Source: an uncultured Latescibacterota bacterium (lineage in GTDB: Bacteria > Latescibacterota > UBA2968). From it: a stretch of 64,000 nt of DNA. Below the pieces are notes generated by a model. It saw only the letters and a program-made list of their open reading frames with translations, had not been told where the DNA came from and ran no database searches. The stretch covers positions 820,394 through 884,393 of the forward strand of contig OY282377.1 in the NCBI GenBank assembly GCA_958295785.1, read 5' to 3'. Of the stretch, positions 1-9,381 are shown piece after piece (position 1 is the stretch's first letter; the number at the start of each line of letters is the position of its first letter). Position numbers and translations under genes: made by a program.

Positions 1-90
1 GCGACGGCTCAACTCTCTGAGAGCAACGGGTATTTCTACCGGATCGATTTTGGCACGTCTCGTTTTGGTATCAAACGCCTGGTCTTTTGA
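1..90 (+). CDS. C-terminal end of an unidentified protein (partial)
   Basis: An open frame enters from the left edge and ends with TGA at 88-90, giving a 29-residue C-terminus ending FGIKRLVF. The next gene starts 55 bases later on the same strand. The fragment is too short to name, and it is called a gene end only because the frame is open from base 1 and the spacing to the next gene is ordinary. Confidence 0.35.
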   Translation, partial: ATAQLSESNGYFYRIDFGTSRFGIKRLVF

Positions 91-145
91 CTATTCGCAT
101 CATCCTTGTTCATCTGTGGTTCCAATTGCATGAGGAAGCGTTTCT

Positions 146-1399
146 ATGATCTCGACGCACTACGATGTCATTGTCATTGGCGGCGGGCCTGCCGGAAGCA
201 CGACGGCGGCTCTGGTGGCAGAATACGGCCACCGCGTGTTGCTGCTGGAACGAGAGGCATTTCCCCGGTTTCAAATTGGCGAATCCCTCATGCCCGGAAC
301 CTATTGGTCGTTCAAACGCCTGGGCATGCTCGACAAGCTCAAAAAAAGTGCCTTTGTCAAAAAATACAGCGTGCAATTTTTTGGCAGTTCGGGCAAAGGC
401 TCTGCGCCCTTTTACTTTTTCAAACACGATTCCCACGAAAGCTCCATCACCTATCAGGTGTTGCGAAGCGAATTTGATCTGATGATGCTGGACAATGCCC
501 GCGAGAAAGGCGCCGAAGTTGTGCAGGGCACGAGCGTACATCAGGTGCATTTCAAAGGCGACAGGGCAACGGGCGTACAGATCAAAAATCGCAACGGCCA
601 GCGCAAAGACGTATTCGCCCGCGTGATAGTCGATGCCACGGGCCGAAGCGCGCTCATCTCGAGAAAGCTGAAAACCAAAACCGTCGAGCCAAAGCTCAAA
701 AAAGCCTCCATTTTCACGCACTTCAAAGGCGGGGTGCGCGACAAAGGCATCGACGAGGGCGCGACCCTGATTTTGCATACCCAAGACAAGGACTCGTGGT
801 TTTGGTATATCCCCCTGCCAGACGATGTGGTCAGCGTGGGCGTTGTCGGCGGCTTGGACACCCTGCTCCAAAAACGCAGTGGAACGCCCCATGAAATTTT
901 TGACGAAGAATTGGAAAAGTGCCCGCCCATGCGCGAACGGCTCGCGTCTGCCAACCCGTTATTCCCCCTGAAAGTCACGCAGGATTTCTCGTACCGATCC
1001 CGCGCTGCCGCGGGCGAGGGATGGGTCTTGGTCGGCGATGCTTTCGGTTTCATCGATCCGGTCTATTCCTCGGGCGTGTTCCTCGCGCTCAAATCGGGCG
1101 AAATGGCCGCAGATGCCATTCACGAAGCCATTGAAAAGCGCGATTTCTCAGCCGAACAACTCGGCAAATGGGCACCGGAATTTCTCCCGGGCATGGAAGC
1201 GATTCGCAAACTGGTCTATGCGTTTTATTCCAAAAATTTCAGTTTTGCCAAATTCTTAAACGCGCATCCCGAATGTATCGACGGCGTGATCAACATCTTA
1301 AAAGGCAATGTCTATCGCGAGGACGTCACCCCCATTTTTGAACCCATGGGGCGCATGTGCGACCTGCCCGAAGATGTGGAGCACTATGCCGATGCGTGA
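146..1399 (+). CDS. FAD-dependent halogenase-type oxidoreductase
   Basis: A 417-residue flavoprotein of the FAD-binding monooxygenase/halogenase superfamily. The N-terminal dinucleotide-binding motif GGGPAG lies at residues 12-17 and GESLMP at about 45-50. A second FAD motif, VGDAFGFIDP, lies near residue 295. The string WFWYIP near residue 217 fits the WxWxIP signature of flavin-dependent halogenases, but related reductases such as the geranylgeranyl reductase group share much of this fold. A halogenase would need a separate flavin reductase, and none is adjacent. The substrate cannot be read from the sequence. It is followed on the same strand by a glycosyltransferase about 150 bases downstream. 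Confidence 0.8.
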   Translation: MISTHYDVIVIGGGPAGSTTAALVAEYGHRVLLLEREAFPRFQIGESLMPGTYWSFKRLGMLDKLKKSAFVKKYSVQFFGSSGKGSAPFYFFKHDSHESSITYQVLRSEFDLMMLDNAREKGAEVVQGTSVHQVHFKGDRATGVQIKNRNGQRKDVFARVIVDATGRSALISRKLKTKTVEPKLKKASIFTHFKGGVRDKGIDEGATLILHTQDKDSWFWYIPLPDDVVSVGVVGGLDTLLQKRSGTPHEIFDEELEKCPPMRERLASANPLFPLKVTQDFSYRSRAAAGEGWVLVGDAFGFIDPVYSSGVFLALKSGEMAADAIHEAIEKRDFSAEQLGKWAPEFLPGMEAIRKLVYAFYSKNFSFAKFLNAHPECIDGVINILKGNVYREDVTPIFEPMGRMCDLPEDVEHYADA

Positions 1400-1552
1400 T
1401 GAACAAGGATCATACCTGCCCGTACGGGCGGTGGTTGGGCGGGTTTGAGAAGCGGGAAATACTGCGCCGAGCGGTTAGTTATCTGCGGTTTCAACCACAG
1501 CAACACCCTGCAGGCCCTTGTCGTCAACTCCGTTTTCTCACACCCCTTCGCT

Positions 1553-2905
1553 ATGTCGTCTCCCATGCGAATTGCCTATATTGCCGCCGGTGCTGCGGGC
1601 ATGTATTGCGGCAGTTGTCTCCACGATAACGCGCTGGCTGTTGCCCTTCAACGCAAAGGGATCGACTTTGCCCTCGTCCCGACGTACACCCCCTTGCGAA
1701 CCGACGAACCGGGCGCGAGCATCGAACAGGTGTTTTACGGCGGGATAAACGTCTATCTCCAGCAAAAACTGGGCATCTTTCGGCACACGCCCTCGTTCAT
1801 CGACCGGTTATTCAACAGCCCAACCCTGCTCGCCCGCCTCGCCCGGTTCGGTGGCACAACCCGCGCAGAAGACCTCGGCGCGCTCACCGTATCGGTCTTA
1901 GAAGGGGAAACCGGCGCGCAAAAAAAAGAACTCGCAAAACTCGTGCGCTGGTTAAAAGAGGACTTCCAGCCGGACTTAGTACACCTGACCAATTCCATGT
2001 TTTTGGGCATGGGCAGAGAAATGAAACGCGAACTCGGCGTTCCGATTTTGTGTTCCCTGCAAGGCGAAGACATTTTTCTCGAAGGCTTGACAGAACCGCA
2101 CAAATCAGCCGCACGCGACCTGCTCCAACAACGCGCCAAAGACGCCGATGGCTTTGTCGCAACGTGCAATTATTACGCCGACTTTATGGCCGATTATCTC
2201 AACGTGTCGCGCAACCGCATCTCTGTCGCGCGCTTGGGCATCAAATTGGACGGGCACGGAGAACGCGATACAGAGCCACCTCCCTCGCCCTTCACCATCG
2301 GTTATCTCGCCCGAATCTGTCCGGAAAAAGGGTTGCACATTCTCGCCGATGCGTTTCACCGATTGACCGAACAGGTCGGCTCGAAAAATGTCAAACTCAG
2401 CGTCGCGGGTTACTTGGGCAAACGAGACGCGGCGTACTTTCAGCAAGTGCGCGAACAAATCGCATCATGGGGCTTGTCCGATGCTTTTGATTATCGCGGC
2501 GAAGTCAGCCGCGCAGAAAAAATCGCCTTCCTCAACAGCATCCACGTCTTGTCTGTCCCAACGCCTTACGAAGAACCCAAAGGGCTGTTTCTCCTTGAAG
2601 CCCTGGCCAACGGCGTTCCCGTCGTCCAGCCCCGGCACGGCATTTTTCCAGAATGGATCAAAGAAACGGGCGGGGGCATATTGGTCAAACCCCACTCATC
2701 AGAGGCATTGGCCGCCGGCCTGTTGCGGATGATGAACGACCCTAAAGGCCGAGAGGCGATGGGACAAAGAGGCAAACGCGCCGTGCATCAACACTTTAGC
2801 GACAACGACATGGCAGAAGCGATGCTGGACGTCTATCGGCGGTATGTCAGTCCGCCCCACCCCCTGCCCCAAGCGGTCAGCGGTAAAAGCGAGATGGAAG
2901 TTTAA
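1553..2905 (+). CDS. Glycosyltransferase family 4 (GT-B fold)
   Basis: About 450 residues with the two-domain GT-B layout of family 4 glycosyltransferases. The N-terminus carries a GMYCGSCLHDNA stretch typical of one GT4 subgroup. The C-terminal half has a donor-site region: GYLARICPEKGL near residue 250, then an E-rich PTPYEEPKGLFLLEALANG segment. It probably transfers a sugar from a nucleotide-sugar donor to a lipid or glycan acceptor in the cytoplasm. The frame stays open upstream to a TTG at 1445, but the conserved fold starts at about MRIAYIAAG, so ATG 1553 (or 1565) is preferred; neither start has a clear ribosome binding site. Confidence 0.8.
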   Translation: MSSPMRIAYIAAGAAGMYCGSCLHDNALAVALQRKGIDFALVPTYTPLRTDEPGASIEQVFYGGINVYLQQKLGIFRHTPSFIDRLFNSPTLLARLARFGGTTRAEDLGALTVSVLEGETGAQKKELAKLVRWLKEDFQPDLVHLTNSMFLGMGREMKRELGVPILCSLQGEDIFLEGLTEPHKSAARDLLQQRAKDADGFVATCNYYADFMADYLNVSRNRISVARLGIKLDGHGERDTEPPPSPFTIGYLARICPEKGLHILADAFHRLTEQVGSKNVKLSVAGYLGKRDAAYFQQVREQIASWGLSDAFDYRGEVSRAEKIAFLNSIHVLSVPTPYEEPKGLFLLEALANGVPVVQPRHGIFPEWIKETGGGILVKPHSSEALAAGLLRMMNDPKGREAMGQRGKRAVHQHFSDNDMAEAMLDVYRRYVSPPHPLPQAVSGKSEMEV

Positions 2906-2927
2906 CCACAAAAGGCGAGCAGTATGT

Positions 2928-2954
2928 GTAGGGGCGATGCCCCCGTGCTCGCCC
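2928..2954. repeat. Short dispersed repeat, GTAGGGGCGATGCCCCC type
   Basis: One copy of a short partly palindromic repeat, core GGGGCGATGCCCC followed by CGTGCTCGCCC. Related copies lie at about 4058-4085, 4107-4133, 42567-42593, 45435-45461, 53935-53960 and 57539-57570, always between genes and in both orientations. It is REP-like in size and placement. Confidence 0.7.
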
Positions 2955-3063
2955 AAAGATACAAGAGGCGAGTTTTCATCATTCTGACGAAAGCATGCCC
3001 CTGTATGCTTAAAGCAGGGGTCAGAATCCAGTGATTTTTCTTTTTTTTTTCAGGAGGATTTAC

Positions 3064-3555
3064 ATGCCGACTTCATCTTCTGGACTTACGTGGTTGATTT
3101 TTGCATTTTTGACCGTTGCATCGTGGGGTTTGTACGGCATTTTTTTGCACGCCGGGCAAACCGCTATGGGCGATCCGGAAAATGGACGCTACAAAGCCTT
3201 TCTCTTCGTGGGCATTGCCTATTTGTTGACCGCCGTCATCGGGTCTCTGATCGTGCTGACGATCAACGGATCGGACTGGTCATTTCCGACAAAGGGCCTC
3301 ACATGGTCATTGCTGGCGGGCATTGTGGGGTCGATTGGCGCGTTTGGCGTTCTCCTCGCGTTTGGCGCGAAAGGCACGCCGCCCGTGGTCATGTCCATTG
3401 TCTTTGGGGGCGCGCCCATCGTCACTGCCATCGTTTCCCTCATCCTGCATCCGCCAGCCGGGGGATGGGGCAGTTTGAACTGGCAATTTATGCTCGGCAT
3501 TGTCCTTGCCGCTCTCGGCGGTTGTTTGGTGACATTGTTCAAGCCCTCATCGTGA
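3064..3555 (+). CDS. Small multi-pass membrane protein, half-size DMT/EamA-like
   Basis: 163 residues with about five hydrophobic segments and short charged loops. The GTPPVVMSIVFGGAPIVTAIVSL stretch, written here only as a landmark, resembles the repeated unit of drug/metabolite transporters, and the length matches one EamA half. Such half-size proteins usually dimerise, and the substrate is unknown. ATG 3064 is chosen because AGGAGG lies at about 3053-3058, a good spacing. The stop overlaps the GTG start of the thioesterase gene (GTGA), so the two are probably translationally coupled. Confidence 0.7.
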   Translation: MPTSSSGLTWLIFAFLTVASWGLYGIFLHAGQTAMGDPENGRYKAFLFVGIAYLLTAVIGSLIVLTINGSDWSFPTKGLTWSLLAGIVGSIGAFGVLLAFGAKGTPPVVMSIVFGGAPIVTAIVSLILHPPAGGWGSLNWQFMLGIVLAALGGCLVTLFKPSS

Positions 3556-3983
3556 CCGAAACCATGCCCAGTGAATTTCACACCACCCGCCGAGTTGCGT
3601 TCTCCGATACAGACATGGCCGGGATTGTACACTTTTCCCGGTTCTTTGTCTTTATGGAAGCGGCCGAGCACGCATTTTTGCGCACGTTGGGCACGAGTGT
3701 TTCAACAGCGTGGAACGGGAACAAAATCGGATGGCCCCGCTTGGAAGCGACCTGCACCTATCTCAGTCCGGCTGTCTTTGAAGACGTGTTGGACATTCAC
3801 CTGAAGGTGATCCGCAAAGGCACAAAATCCCTGACCTATCGGTTTGAATTTTCTCGCGGTGAAACACCCATTGCCCACGGCAAATTGAGCGTGGTCTGTT
3901 GTATCTGCAATCCCGGGGAAAAAATCAGGTCCATACCCATCCCGGATTTCATTGCCGATCAGATTCGAGAAGCAACCACATAA
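3552..3983 (+). CDS. Acyl-CoA thioesterase, 4HBT/YbgC-type hotdog protein
   Basis: About 143 residues with the hotdog-fold thioesterase signature near the N-terminus: FSDTDMAGIVHFSRFFVFME, where the Asp of TDMAGIVHF matches the catalytic Asp of YbgC-type enzymes. Such enzymes hydrolyse acyl-CoA thioesters in the cytoplasm. The start is either GTG 3552, overlapping the stop of the preceding membrane protein, or ATG 3564; no strong ribosome binding site decides. Coupling to a small transporter suggests a shared substrate, but this is inference. Confidence 0.8.
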   Translation: MTETMPSEFHTTRRVAFSDTDMAGIVHFSRFFVFMEAAEHAFLRTLGTSVSTAWNGNKIGWPRLEATCTYLSPAVFEDVLDIHLKVIRKGTKSLTYRFEFSRGETPIAHGKLSVVCCICNPGEKIRSIPIPDFIADQIREATT

Positions 3984-4057
3984 GAATGCAAAAGACGGAT
4001 CGCGGATTAAACGGATTGCGCGGATGAGAGGCAAAGGCAAGAGGCGAGGATAGAAAC

Positions 4058-4133
4058 GTAGGGGCGATGCCCCCGTGCTCGCCCGAATAGACGAAATCAA
4101 TGGAACGTAGGGGCGATGCCTCCGTGCCCGCCC
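4058..4133. repeat. Two tandem copies of the GTAGGGGCGATGCCCCC repeat
   Basis: Two copies of the short palindromic repeat (4058-4085 and 4107-4133) follow a degenerate copy of a second intergenic repeat related to CGGATTAAACGGATTGCGCGGAT at about 3998-4025. The whole 195-base gap between the thioesterase and the ABC transporter is made of such repeats. Confidence 0.7.
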
Positions 4134-4178
4134 GAAGGGATCGCACGCACATAGGGCAACTCGAGGCAGGAGGGCGAA

Positions 4179-4838
4179 ATGGCACTCAAAGTCGAGGCAC
4201 TTTCCAAACATTTTGGCGATGTAAACGTTCTGCGGGACATCTCTTTTGAAATGGCGCGGGGGCAGTCGCTGAGTATTATGGGCCCTTCGGGATCGGGCAA
4301 GAGCACGTTGTTGCACATGCTGGGCACGCTGGATCGGCCATCGTCTGGGCTGATCGAAATCGGCGGGCAAAATCCCTTCGCGTTGCCCGAACTCGCACTC
4401 GCGCAATTCAGAAATCAGGGCATTGGATTCGTGTTTCAAGAACACCATCTCTTGCCGCAATACTCGGTTGTGGAAAACGTCTTGATCCCAACGCTGGCAT
4501 TTGGCAAAACGAGCAGCGATGCGCGAGATCGCGCCCGAGATCTCATTGACCGCGTGGGCCTGTTGCATCGCATCGACCATCGGCCGAGCGAATTATCGGG
4601 CGGCGAGCGTCAGCGCACAGCCGTTGCGCGCGCCCTCATCAACCGCCCGGCATTGCTCTTGTGCGACGAACCCACCGGCAGTTTGGATGGCGTGCGCGCA
4701 GAAGAAATCGCGGACCTGATCTTTGAATTGCACCGCGAGGAAAACAACATCTCGATTTGCGCCACGCACAGCACGGCACTCGCCCATCGCTTTGAGCGAC
4801 AATTTGAACTGCGGGGGGGAACGTGCTTCGAAGCCTGA
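4179..4838 (+). CDS. ABC transporter ATP-binding protein, LolD/MacB type
   Basis: 219 residues, the usual size of a LolD/MacB-class ATPase. Walker A is GPSGSGKST near residue 39, the signature motif is LSGGERQR near 145, and Walker B is ALLLCDEPTGSLD near 165. An AGGAGGGCGAA ribosome binding site precedes ATG 4179. Its end overlaps the start of the large FtsX-type permease by 16 bases, so the two form an operon and probably one complex. This class usually drives lipoprotein or peptide extraction and envelope processes rather than classical solute uptake. Confidence 0.93.
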   Translation: MALKVEALSKHFGDVNVLRDISFEMARGQSLSIMGPSGSGKSTLLHMLGTLDRPSSGLIEIGGQNPFALPELALAQFRNQGIGFVFQEHHLLPQYSVVENVLIPTLAFGKTSSDARDRARDLIDRVGLLHRIDHRPSELSGGERQRTAVARALINRPALLLCDEPTGSLDGVRAEEIADLIFELHREENNISICATHSTALAHRFERQFELRGGTCFEA

Positions 4839-7800
4839 CCTACTTCTGGCGAATCAATCTGGCAGTCGCGCTCGGCATCGCCATCGCCACAGCGGTTTTG
4901 ACCGGCGCGCTGATCGTGGGCGATTCCGTGCGCGGCAGCCTGAAGGACCTGTCCCTGAGTCGCTTGGGCAAAATTGACCACGCGCTCGTCAACGAGCGAT
5001 TTTTCCGCGCGAGTCTCGCACGCGATCTCAAAAGCGATCTCGACGAACGCTTTGCCGATGTGGTCCCGGCCATCAGCCTGCGCGGAACCGCGATACACGC
5101 CAACGCATACACCCGCGCATCTCGCGTTCAAATTCAGGGCATTGACAACCGCTTTGCAAATCTGTTTGATCACCCCTTGCCCGAACTGGAACGCAAGGCC
5201 GCATTCCCACCCGTTGTCATCAACGAATCCCTCCAGCGCGAACTCAACGCGCAAATCGGCGATCCCATTCTCCTGTCGTTTGAACAAGTCGGCAACAGTC
5301 ACCGCGAATCCCTATTTGGTCGCGCGTCAGATGCGGTGCAAACCATCCGCTTGACCCTCGCCGCCGCGTTGCCCGACAAGGGCATGGGACGCTTTGGCCT
5401 CCACACCCATCAGACCGTCCCGCGCAACGCCTACCTCGCGCTGCCCGTCTTGCAACGCGCACTGGGGCAAACCGACCGCGTCAACGCCTTGCTGGTCGCG
5501 GGCGCGCCCGATGCAGACCTTCAAACCGCACTTTCCCGAATCGCAACCCCGGACGATCTCGGCCTGGTCGTCCGCCGTGCAACCGATTACTTCTCTATCG
5601 AAAGCACGCAGTTCATCCTCAAAGCACACACCGCAGAAGCCATTCAAACACTCGCTACCGAACTCAACGCGCCCTCTGTGTCCATCCTCACCTACCTCGC
5701 CAACACCGCGCAAATCGGCACGCGGGAACTGCCCTATTCCACGATCTCCGCGATAGATGCTGGACACCTCGGTTCTTTTGACCTCATAGATGGATCATTG
5801 CAACTCGGCGACAATGGCATTTTGCTCAACGCCTGGGCAGCCGAAGATTTGCAAGCGCGGGTCGGCGATGAGGTCAAAATTGCCTATTACGAAGTCGCGC
5901 CCGGGGAAAAATTTCTCACTCGCTGGGCCACATTCCAACTCAAAGGCATTGTCGCAATGACGGGATTGGGCGCAGACGAGACCCTGTCGCCCGACTATCC
6001 GGGCCTGGGCGATGCCACCGACATGGCCGATTGGGAAGCCCCGTTCCCCATTGACCTAACGCGCGTTCGCCCCCGGGATGAAAATTATTGGGACACCTAT
6101 CGAGACGCGCCCAAAGCCTTTGTCTCTGCCGCGACCGGGCAGCGATTGTGGAAAAGCCGATTCGGCGCGTTCACCGGCATCCGCATCGGCCCCATCGACG
6201 GGCAAAGTCTTGAAACAACGCTTGGGCAATTTCTGGATCGCTTGCCCAATGCCATCGCGCCCGAATCCGTTGGCCTCGCGTTTCAGCCCGTCAAGCAACA
6301 GGGCATTGCCGCGGCGGCGGGCGCGACGGATTTCAGCGGGTTGTTCATCGGCTTCAGCCAATTCCTCATCATATCCGCAGCCCTGCTCGTGGGCTTGTTA
6401 TTTCGCCTGAGCGTGGAACAGCGCGGCAGAGAAGTTGGCCTGCGGATGGTGTCGGGCTACACGGCAAAAAAAATCCGTCGACAGTTCAGCCGCGAGGGTC
6501 TCGCCTTGGCCTGTGTGGGCGGGATATTGGGACTTGCGGGCGGGGTCGCGTACGCGCATCTCATCATGGTCGGCCTGCGAACGCATTGGGTCGGCGCGGT
6601 TGGCACGTCTGAGCTCGCGCTTCACATCCACGCACAGAGTTTGCTGTTGGGCTATGCGATTTCACTCGCTGTCATTTTATCGACAATCTGGCTCACGCTC
6701 CGCCGTTTGGGCGGCATTGCCATTCGCGCATTGTTGTCGGGCATCACCGAAGCCGCGCGTGCAAAACCGCGCACCAGATGGTACGCGCTGATCAGCCTCG
6801 CGCTCGCCGCGGTCGCGCTCACGGGCGCGGTCATGGTGGGGCCATCAGAGGGCGCAACCTTGTTTTTTGCCAGCGGCGCGCTGTGGATGGTTTCTGGCCT
6901 GTGCTTTTTGTCGCTCCATCTCAGGCGCGGGCCTCGTGTGCTCGGCGCAGGTGCGGTTGGCATGGGCATTCAAAACAGCGGGCGACAACCCGTGCGGAGT
7001 TTGCTGTGCGCCTCGCTCATCGGATGCGCGTGTTTTGTCCTCGTTGCAACCGGTGCGAACAGGCGCACGGACCTCGCGCAAAACATCGCCCGTGACAAAG
7101 CCTCGGGCACGGGTGGCTTTGCCCTCATCGCCGAAACAGATGTGCCGGTTTATCACGACTTTCATTCCAAAGACGGGCAATTTGAACTCGGGTTTTCGCA
7201 AGCAGAAGCAGAACGCTTGGATCGGACGCGGATCATCCCCCTGCGCGTTTTGCCCGGCGAAGACGCGAGTTGCCTCAACCTGTACCGCCCCGAAAGCCCG
7301 CGCATTTTGGGCGTTCCCGAATCCCTGATCCAGCGCGGCGGCTTTGCCTTTCAGCAGACCCTTGACGAAATGGAAAACCCCTGGGCCGCGTTGTCTCAAG
7401 ACTTGGGCGCAGGGGTGATTCCGGCTGTCGGCGATTACAATTCCGCCATGTGGATTTTGCACAAACAATTGGGCGGTGATATCGCAGTGCAAAACGAGGC
7501 GGGCGAAGAAGTGAAATTGAGATTGGTGGGCTTGTTAAAAACGAGCATTTTTCAAAGCGAATTGTTGATTTCCGAGAGCCATTTCTTGCAACACTTTCCC
7601 GGGCAAAGTGGATACCGCGCCTTTCTCATCGAAACGCAACACCCCGTTGAACTCACCGCGCTCCTCGAAAACCGCTTAAAAGACATCGGCTTGGACGCCA
7701 CGCCAACCGCGCAAAAACTCGCCCATTTTCAGGCCGTTGAAAACACCTATCTTTCCACCTTTCAAACCCTGGGCGGCTTGGGCTTGCTCTTGGGCACGCT

Positions 7801-8128
7801 CGGCTTGGGCATCGTCCTGTTGCGAAATGTTATTGAAAGGCGCGGCGAATTGGCGGTTCTGCGCGCCTTTGGCTTTCGCCGCGCCGCGCTCTCGCGCATG
7901 CTCCTTGCGGAAAACGGCTTCTTGATGCTCGTCGGCCTCGTCATCGGAAGCCTGGCCGCGCTCATCGCCGTCGCGCCCCATGTCATCGCGTACGGCGCGT
8001 TGGTCCCTTGGGCATCCCTCGGCCTCACCCTCGGCATCATCTACGCCACCGGCCTCATCGCCAGCGCAATCGCCGTCTCCTTCGCCCTGCGCGCCCCGCT
8101 ACTACCCGCGTTGAAGCGGGAAATTTGA
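4823..8128 (+). CDS. Large FtsX/MacB-type ABC permease
   Basis: 1101 residues, a fused double-length permease of the FtsX superfamily. A first transmembrane segment (about residues 12-32) is followed by a large extracytoplasmic MacB-like periplasmic region, then a membrane block at about 510-680. A second periplasmic region follows, and a last membrane block near 970-1095 carries the FtsX-type RGELAVLRAFGFRRAALSRM segment. The same REVGLRMVSGYTAKKIRRQF motif occurs at the first block, so the protein is an internal duplication. The GTG start lies after a GGGGGGA tract inside the ATPase gene. Substrate unknown; envelope lipid, lipoprotein or peptide export is likely from the family. Confidence 0.88.
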   Translation: MLRSLTYFWRINLAVALGIAIATAVLTGALIVGDSVRGSLKDLSLSRLGKIDHALVNERFFRASLARDLKSDLDERFADVVPAISLRGTAIHANAYTRASRVQIQGIDNRFANLFDHPLPELERKAAFPPVVINESLQRELNAQIGDPILLSFEQVGNSHRESLFGRASDAVQTIRLTLAAALPDKGMGRFGLHTHQTVPRNAYLALPVLQRALGQTDRVNALLVAGAPDADLQTALSRIATPDDLGLVVRRATDYFSIESTQFILKAHTAEAIQTLATELNAPSVSILTYLANTAQIGTRELPYSTISAIDAGHLGSFDLIDGSLQLGDNGILLNAWAAEDLQARVGDEVKIAYYEVAPGEKFLTRWATFQLKGIVAMTGLGADETLSPDYPGLGDATDMADWEAPFPIDLTRVRPRDENYWDTYRDAPKAFVSAATGQRLWKSRFGAFTGIRIGPIDGQSLETTLGQFLDRLPNAIAPESVGLAFQPVKQQGIAAAAGATDFSGLFIGFSQFLIISAALLVGLLFRLSVEQRGREVGLRMVSGYTAKKIRRQFSREGLALACVGGILGLAGGVAYAHLIMVGLRTHWVGAVGTSELALHIHAQSLLLGYAISLAVILSTIWLTLRRLGGIAIRALLSGITEAARAKPRTRWYALISLALAAVALTGAVMVGPSEGATLFFASGALWMVSGLCFLSLHLRRGPRVLGAGAVGMGIQNSGRQPVRSLLCASLIGCACFVLVATGANRRTDLAQNIARDKASGTGGFALIAETDVPVYHDFHSKDGQFELGFSQAEAERLDRTRIIPLRVLPGEDASCLNLYRPESPRILGVPESLIQRGGFAFQQTLDEMENPWAALSQDLGAGVIPAVGDYNSAMWILHKQLGGDIAVQNEAGEEVKLRLVGLLKTSIFQSELLISESHFLQHFPGQSGYRAFLIETQHPVELTALLENRLKDIGLDATPTAQKLAHFQAVENTYLSTFQTLGGLGLLLGTLGLGIVLLRNVIERRGELAVLRAFGFRRAALSRMLLAENGFLMLVGLVIGSLAALIAVAPHVIAYGALVPWASLGLTLGIIYATGLIASAIAVSFALRAPLLPALKREI

Positions 8129-8169
8129 CGCGCCCTTTCCCCATTGACGTCCGGTGACGCAAAAACATG

Positions 8170-8204
8170 CCCCCGCCTGTACGTCAACAGACGGGGGGTT
8201 CTCT
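8170..8204 (+). terminator. Possible terminator after the ABC operon
   Basis: An inverted repeat CCCCCGCCTGT/ACAGACGGGGG with one mismatch and a six-base loop is followed by a short TTCTCT tract. It sits 40 bases after the permease stop. The T tract is poor, so this is tentative. Confidence 0.45.
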
Positions 8205-8289
8205 GTTGTACCTTGCGAGAAATCACAATGAGCCGTATCCATCCAACCCATCAAATCGGTTTCATTTGTTGGGCAAGTGCTAATACTAA

Positions 8290-9381
8290 TAGGACTTACG
8301 CAATCCCCATTGGAATATGAGGTGCTTTGAGTTGTTGTCTCAAGAAGTCAGCCATCCCCCGGTATTTGACTTGATAAATGTGTTTGTCCTGTTTGATAGG
8401 CCACCTGCGCGAGTCGAATCCAAACGAACATCGCACACCCAATATGATTTCGTACCATGCGTGCCAACCGACATGGACCCTTTTCAAGCCCGGTCACTTG
8501 TTTGACTTCGCGGTGAAATTGCTCAATTTTCCATCGTTGGTGACACACCTGTTGTACCCCTGAAGAATCGTTTTGAGCATGGTCGTTGGTTACGACATAC
8601 GCCGTGCGTCTGGCAGCAGACGCCACCCGGAATAATTTCACTTTGTGGTCTTTGGGGACCCCTCTGATTTTAATTGGCTTGCCTTGTTTGCGTTGCGCTT
8701 TCGTCCAAGTTAAGCTATCTACGCGCTGGTAGGGGGTTGTGCCTGCCGAATCGTCCACGCGCCGGTTCGTCTTGAGGGGACAAGAATAGGTTTTTTGCAT
8801 CTGCTCTCTGTGTCGCATGACTGTTTTGGTCGCATACCCACTGTCCATCAAGACCCCGGTAAAAGGGAGGCCCTTCTGATAGACCAACGCAGAGCGCATG
8901 TCCTTGAGAGGATCCCATTTGGTTTTGCCATCGCCTTGCGGGTCATAAATCCGATAGTCAATCAGCCAGAACCGATCCTGTTGCGGATTGACATAGACAC
9001 ATGTGACCACCCCAATGCCATTGATGACGCCTTGGGCGTTGCCGCTCTCTTGACGACGCACTCACGCGATCTTGCGCGCGTGTCGCTTGTCTAAAACCGT
9101 GTCATCAAAGATCACATAGCCTTCAGGCGTCAGCGCGATGTGGTCTTTGACGTGTTCCCACACCAAGCGGGGGGGATACGATCACCGGCGAGATAGCGGT
9201 TGATCATATCATGACTGAACCCTTCGCTATGGTCGGCGAAAGGGGTCAGGGTATCGTTGAGGGGACTGCTAAGCAGATACTGACAGTAATCCAAACGCGT
9301 CGGTTGGCGCATTGACACCTCCTCAAAGTGATAAATTTTACGGAATTGCACCCTTTTTTATCTCAGCATGCGTAAGTCCTA
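8290..9381 (-). mobile_element. IS701-like insertion sequence, copy 1 (inactive)
   Basis: 1092 bp bounded by perfect inverted ends TAGGACTTACGCA (8290) and TGCGTAAGTCCTA (ending 9381). It is flanked by a 5-bp direct repeat ACTAA (8285-8289 and 9382-9386). It has the same length as the second copy at 45475-46566. The flanking sequence, rejoined without the insert and one repeat, reads aatactaaattgattttc, which is the end of the MITE-like repeat seen elsewhere in this window, so the element jumped into that repeat. Its transposase gene is broken. Confidence 0.93.
8296..9312 (-). pseudogene. Transposase of IS701-like copy 1, disrupted
   Basis: The reading frame begins MRQPTRLDYCQYLLSS behind a GAGGAGG site, as in IS701/IS4-superfamily DDE transposases. 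It keeps the blocks VLMDSGYATK, YCPLKTNR, YVVTNDH and RWKIEQFHREVKQ. It is broken three times: a one-base deletion near 9170 (GDRIPP then frameshift), an in-frame TGA at 9064-9062 just before the RRQxSGN block, and a one-base insertion near 8378. The TGA is shared with the other copy; the two frameshifts are private. Intact length would be about 338 residues. Confidence 0.9.

Noticed and set aside
1445-1552. TTG 1445 as start of the glycosyltransferase
   Set aside because: The added 36 residues have no GT4 similarity and no ribosome binding site; the conserved fold begins near ATG 1553/1565.
8290-9381. In-frame TGA of the IS701-like transposases read as selenocysteine
   Set aside because: The copies have other frameshifts and stops, the family has no Sec member known to me, and no hairpin like the one at 15980-16019 follows.
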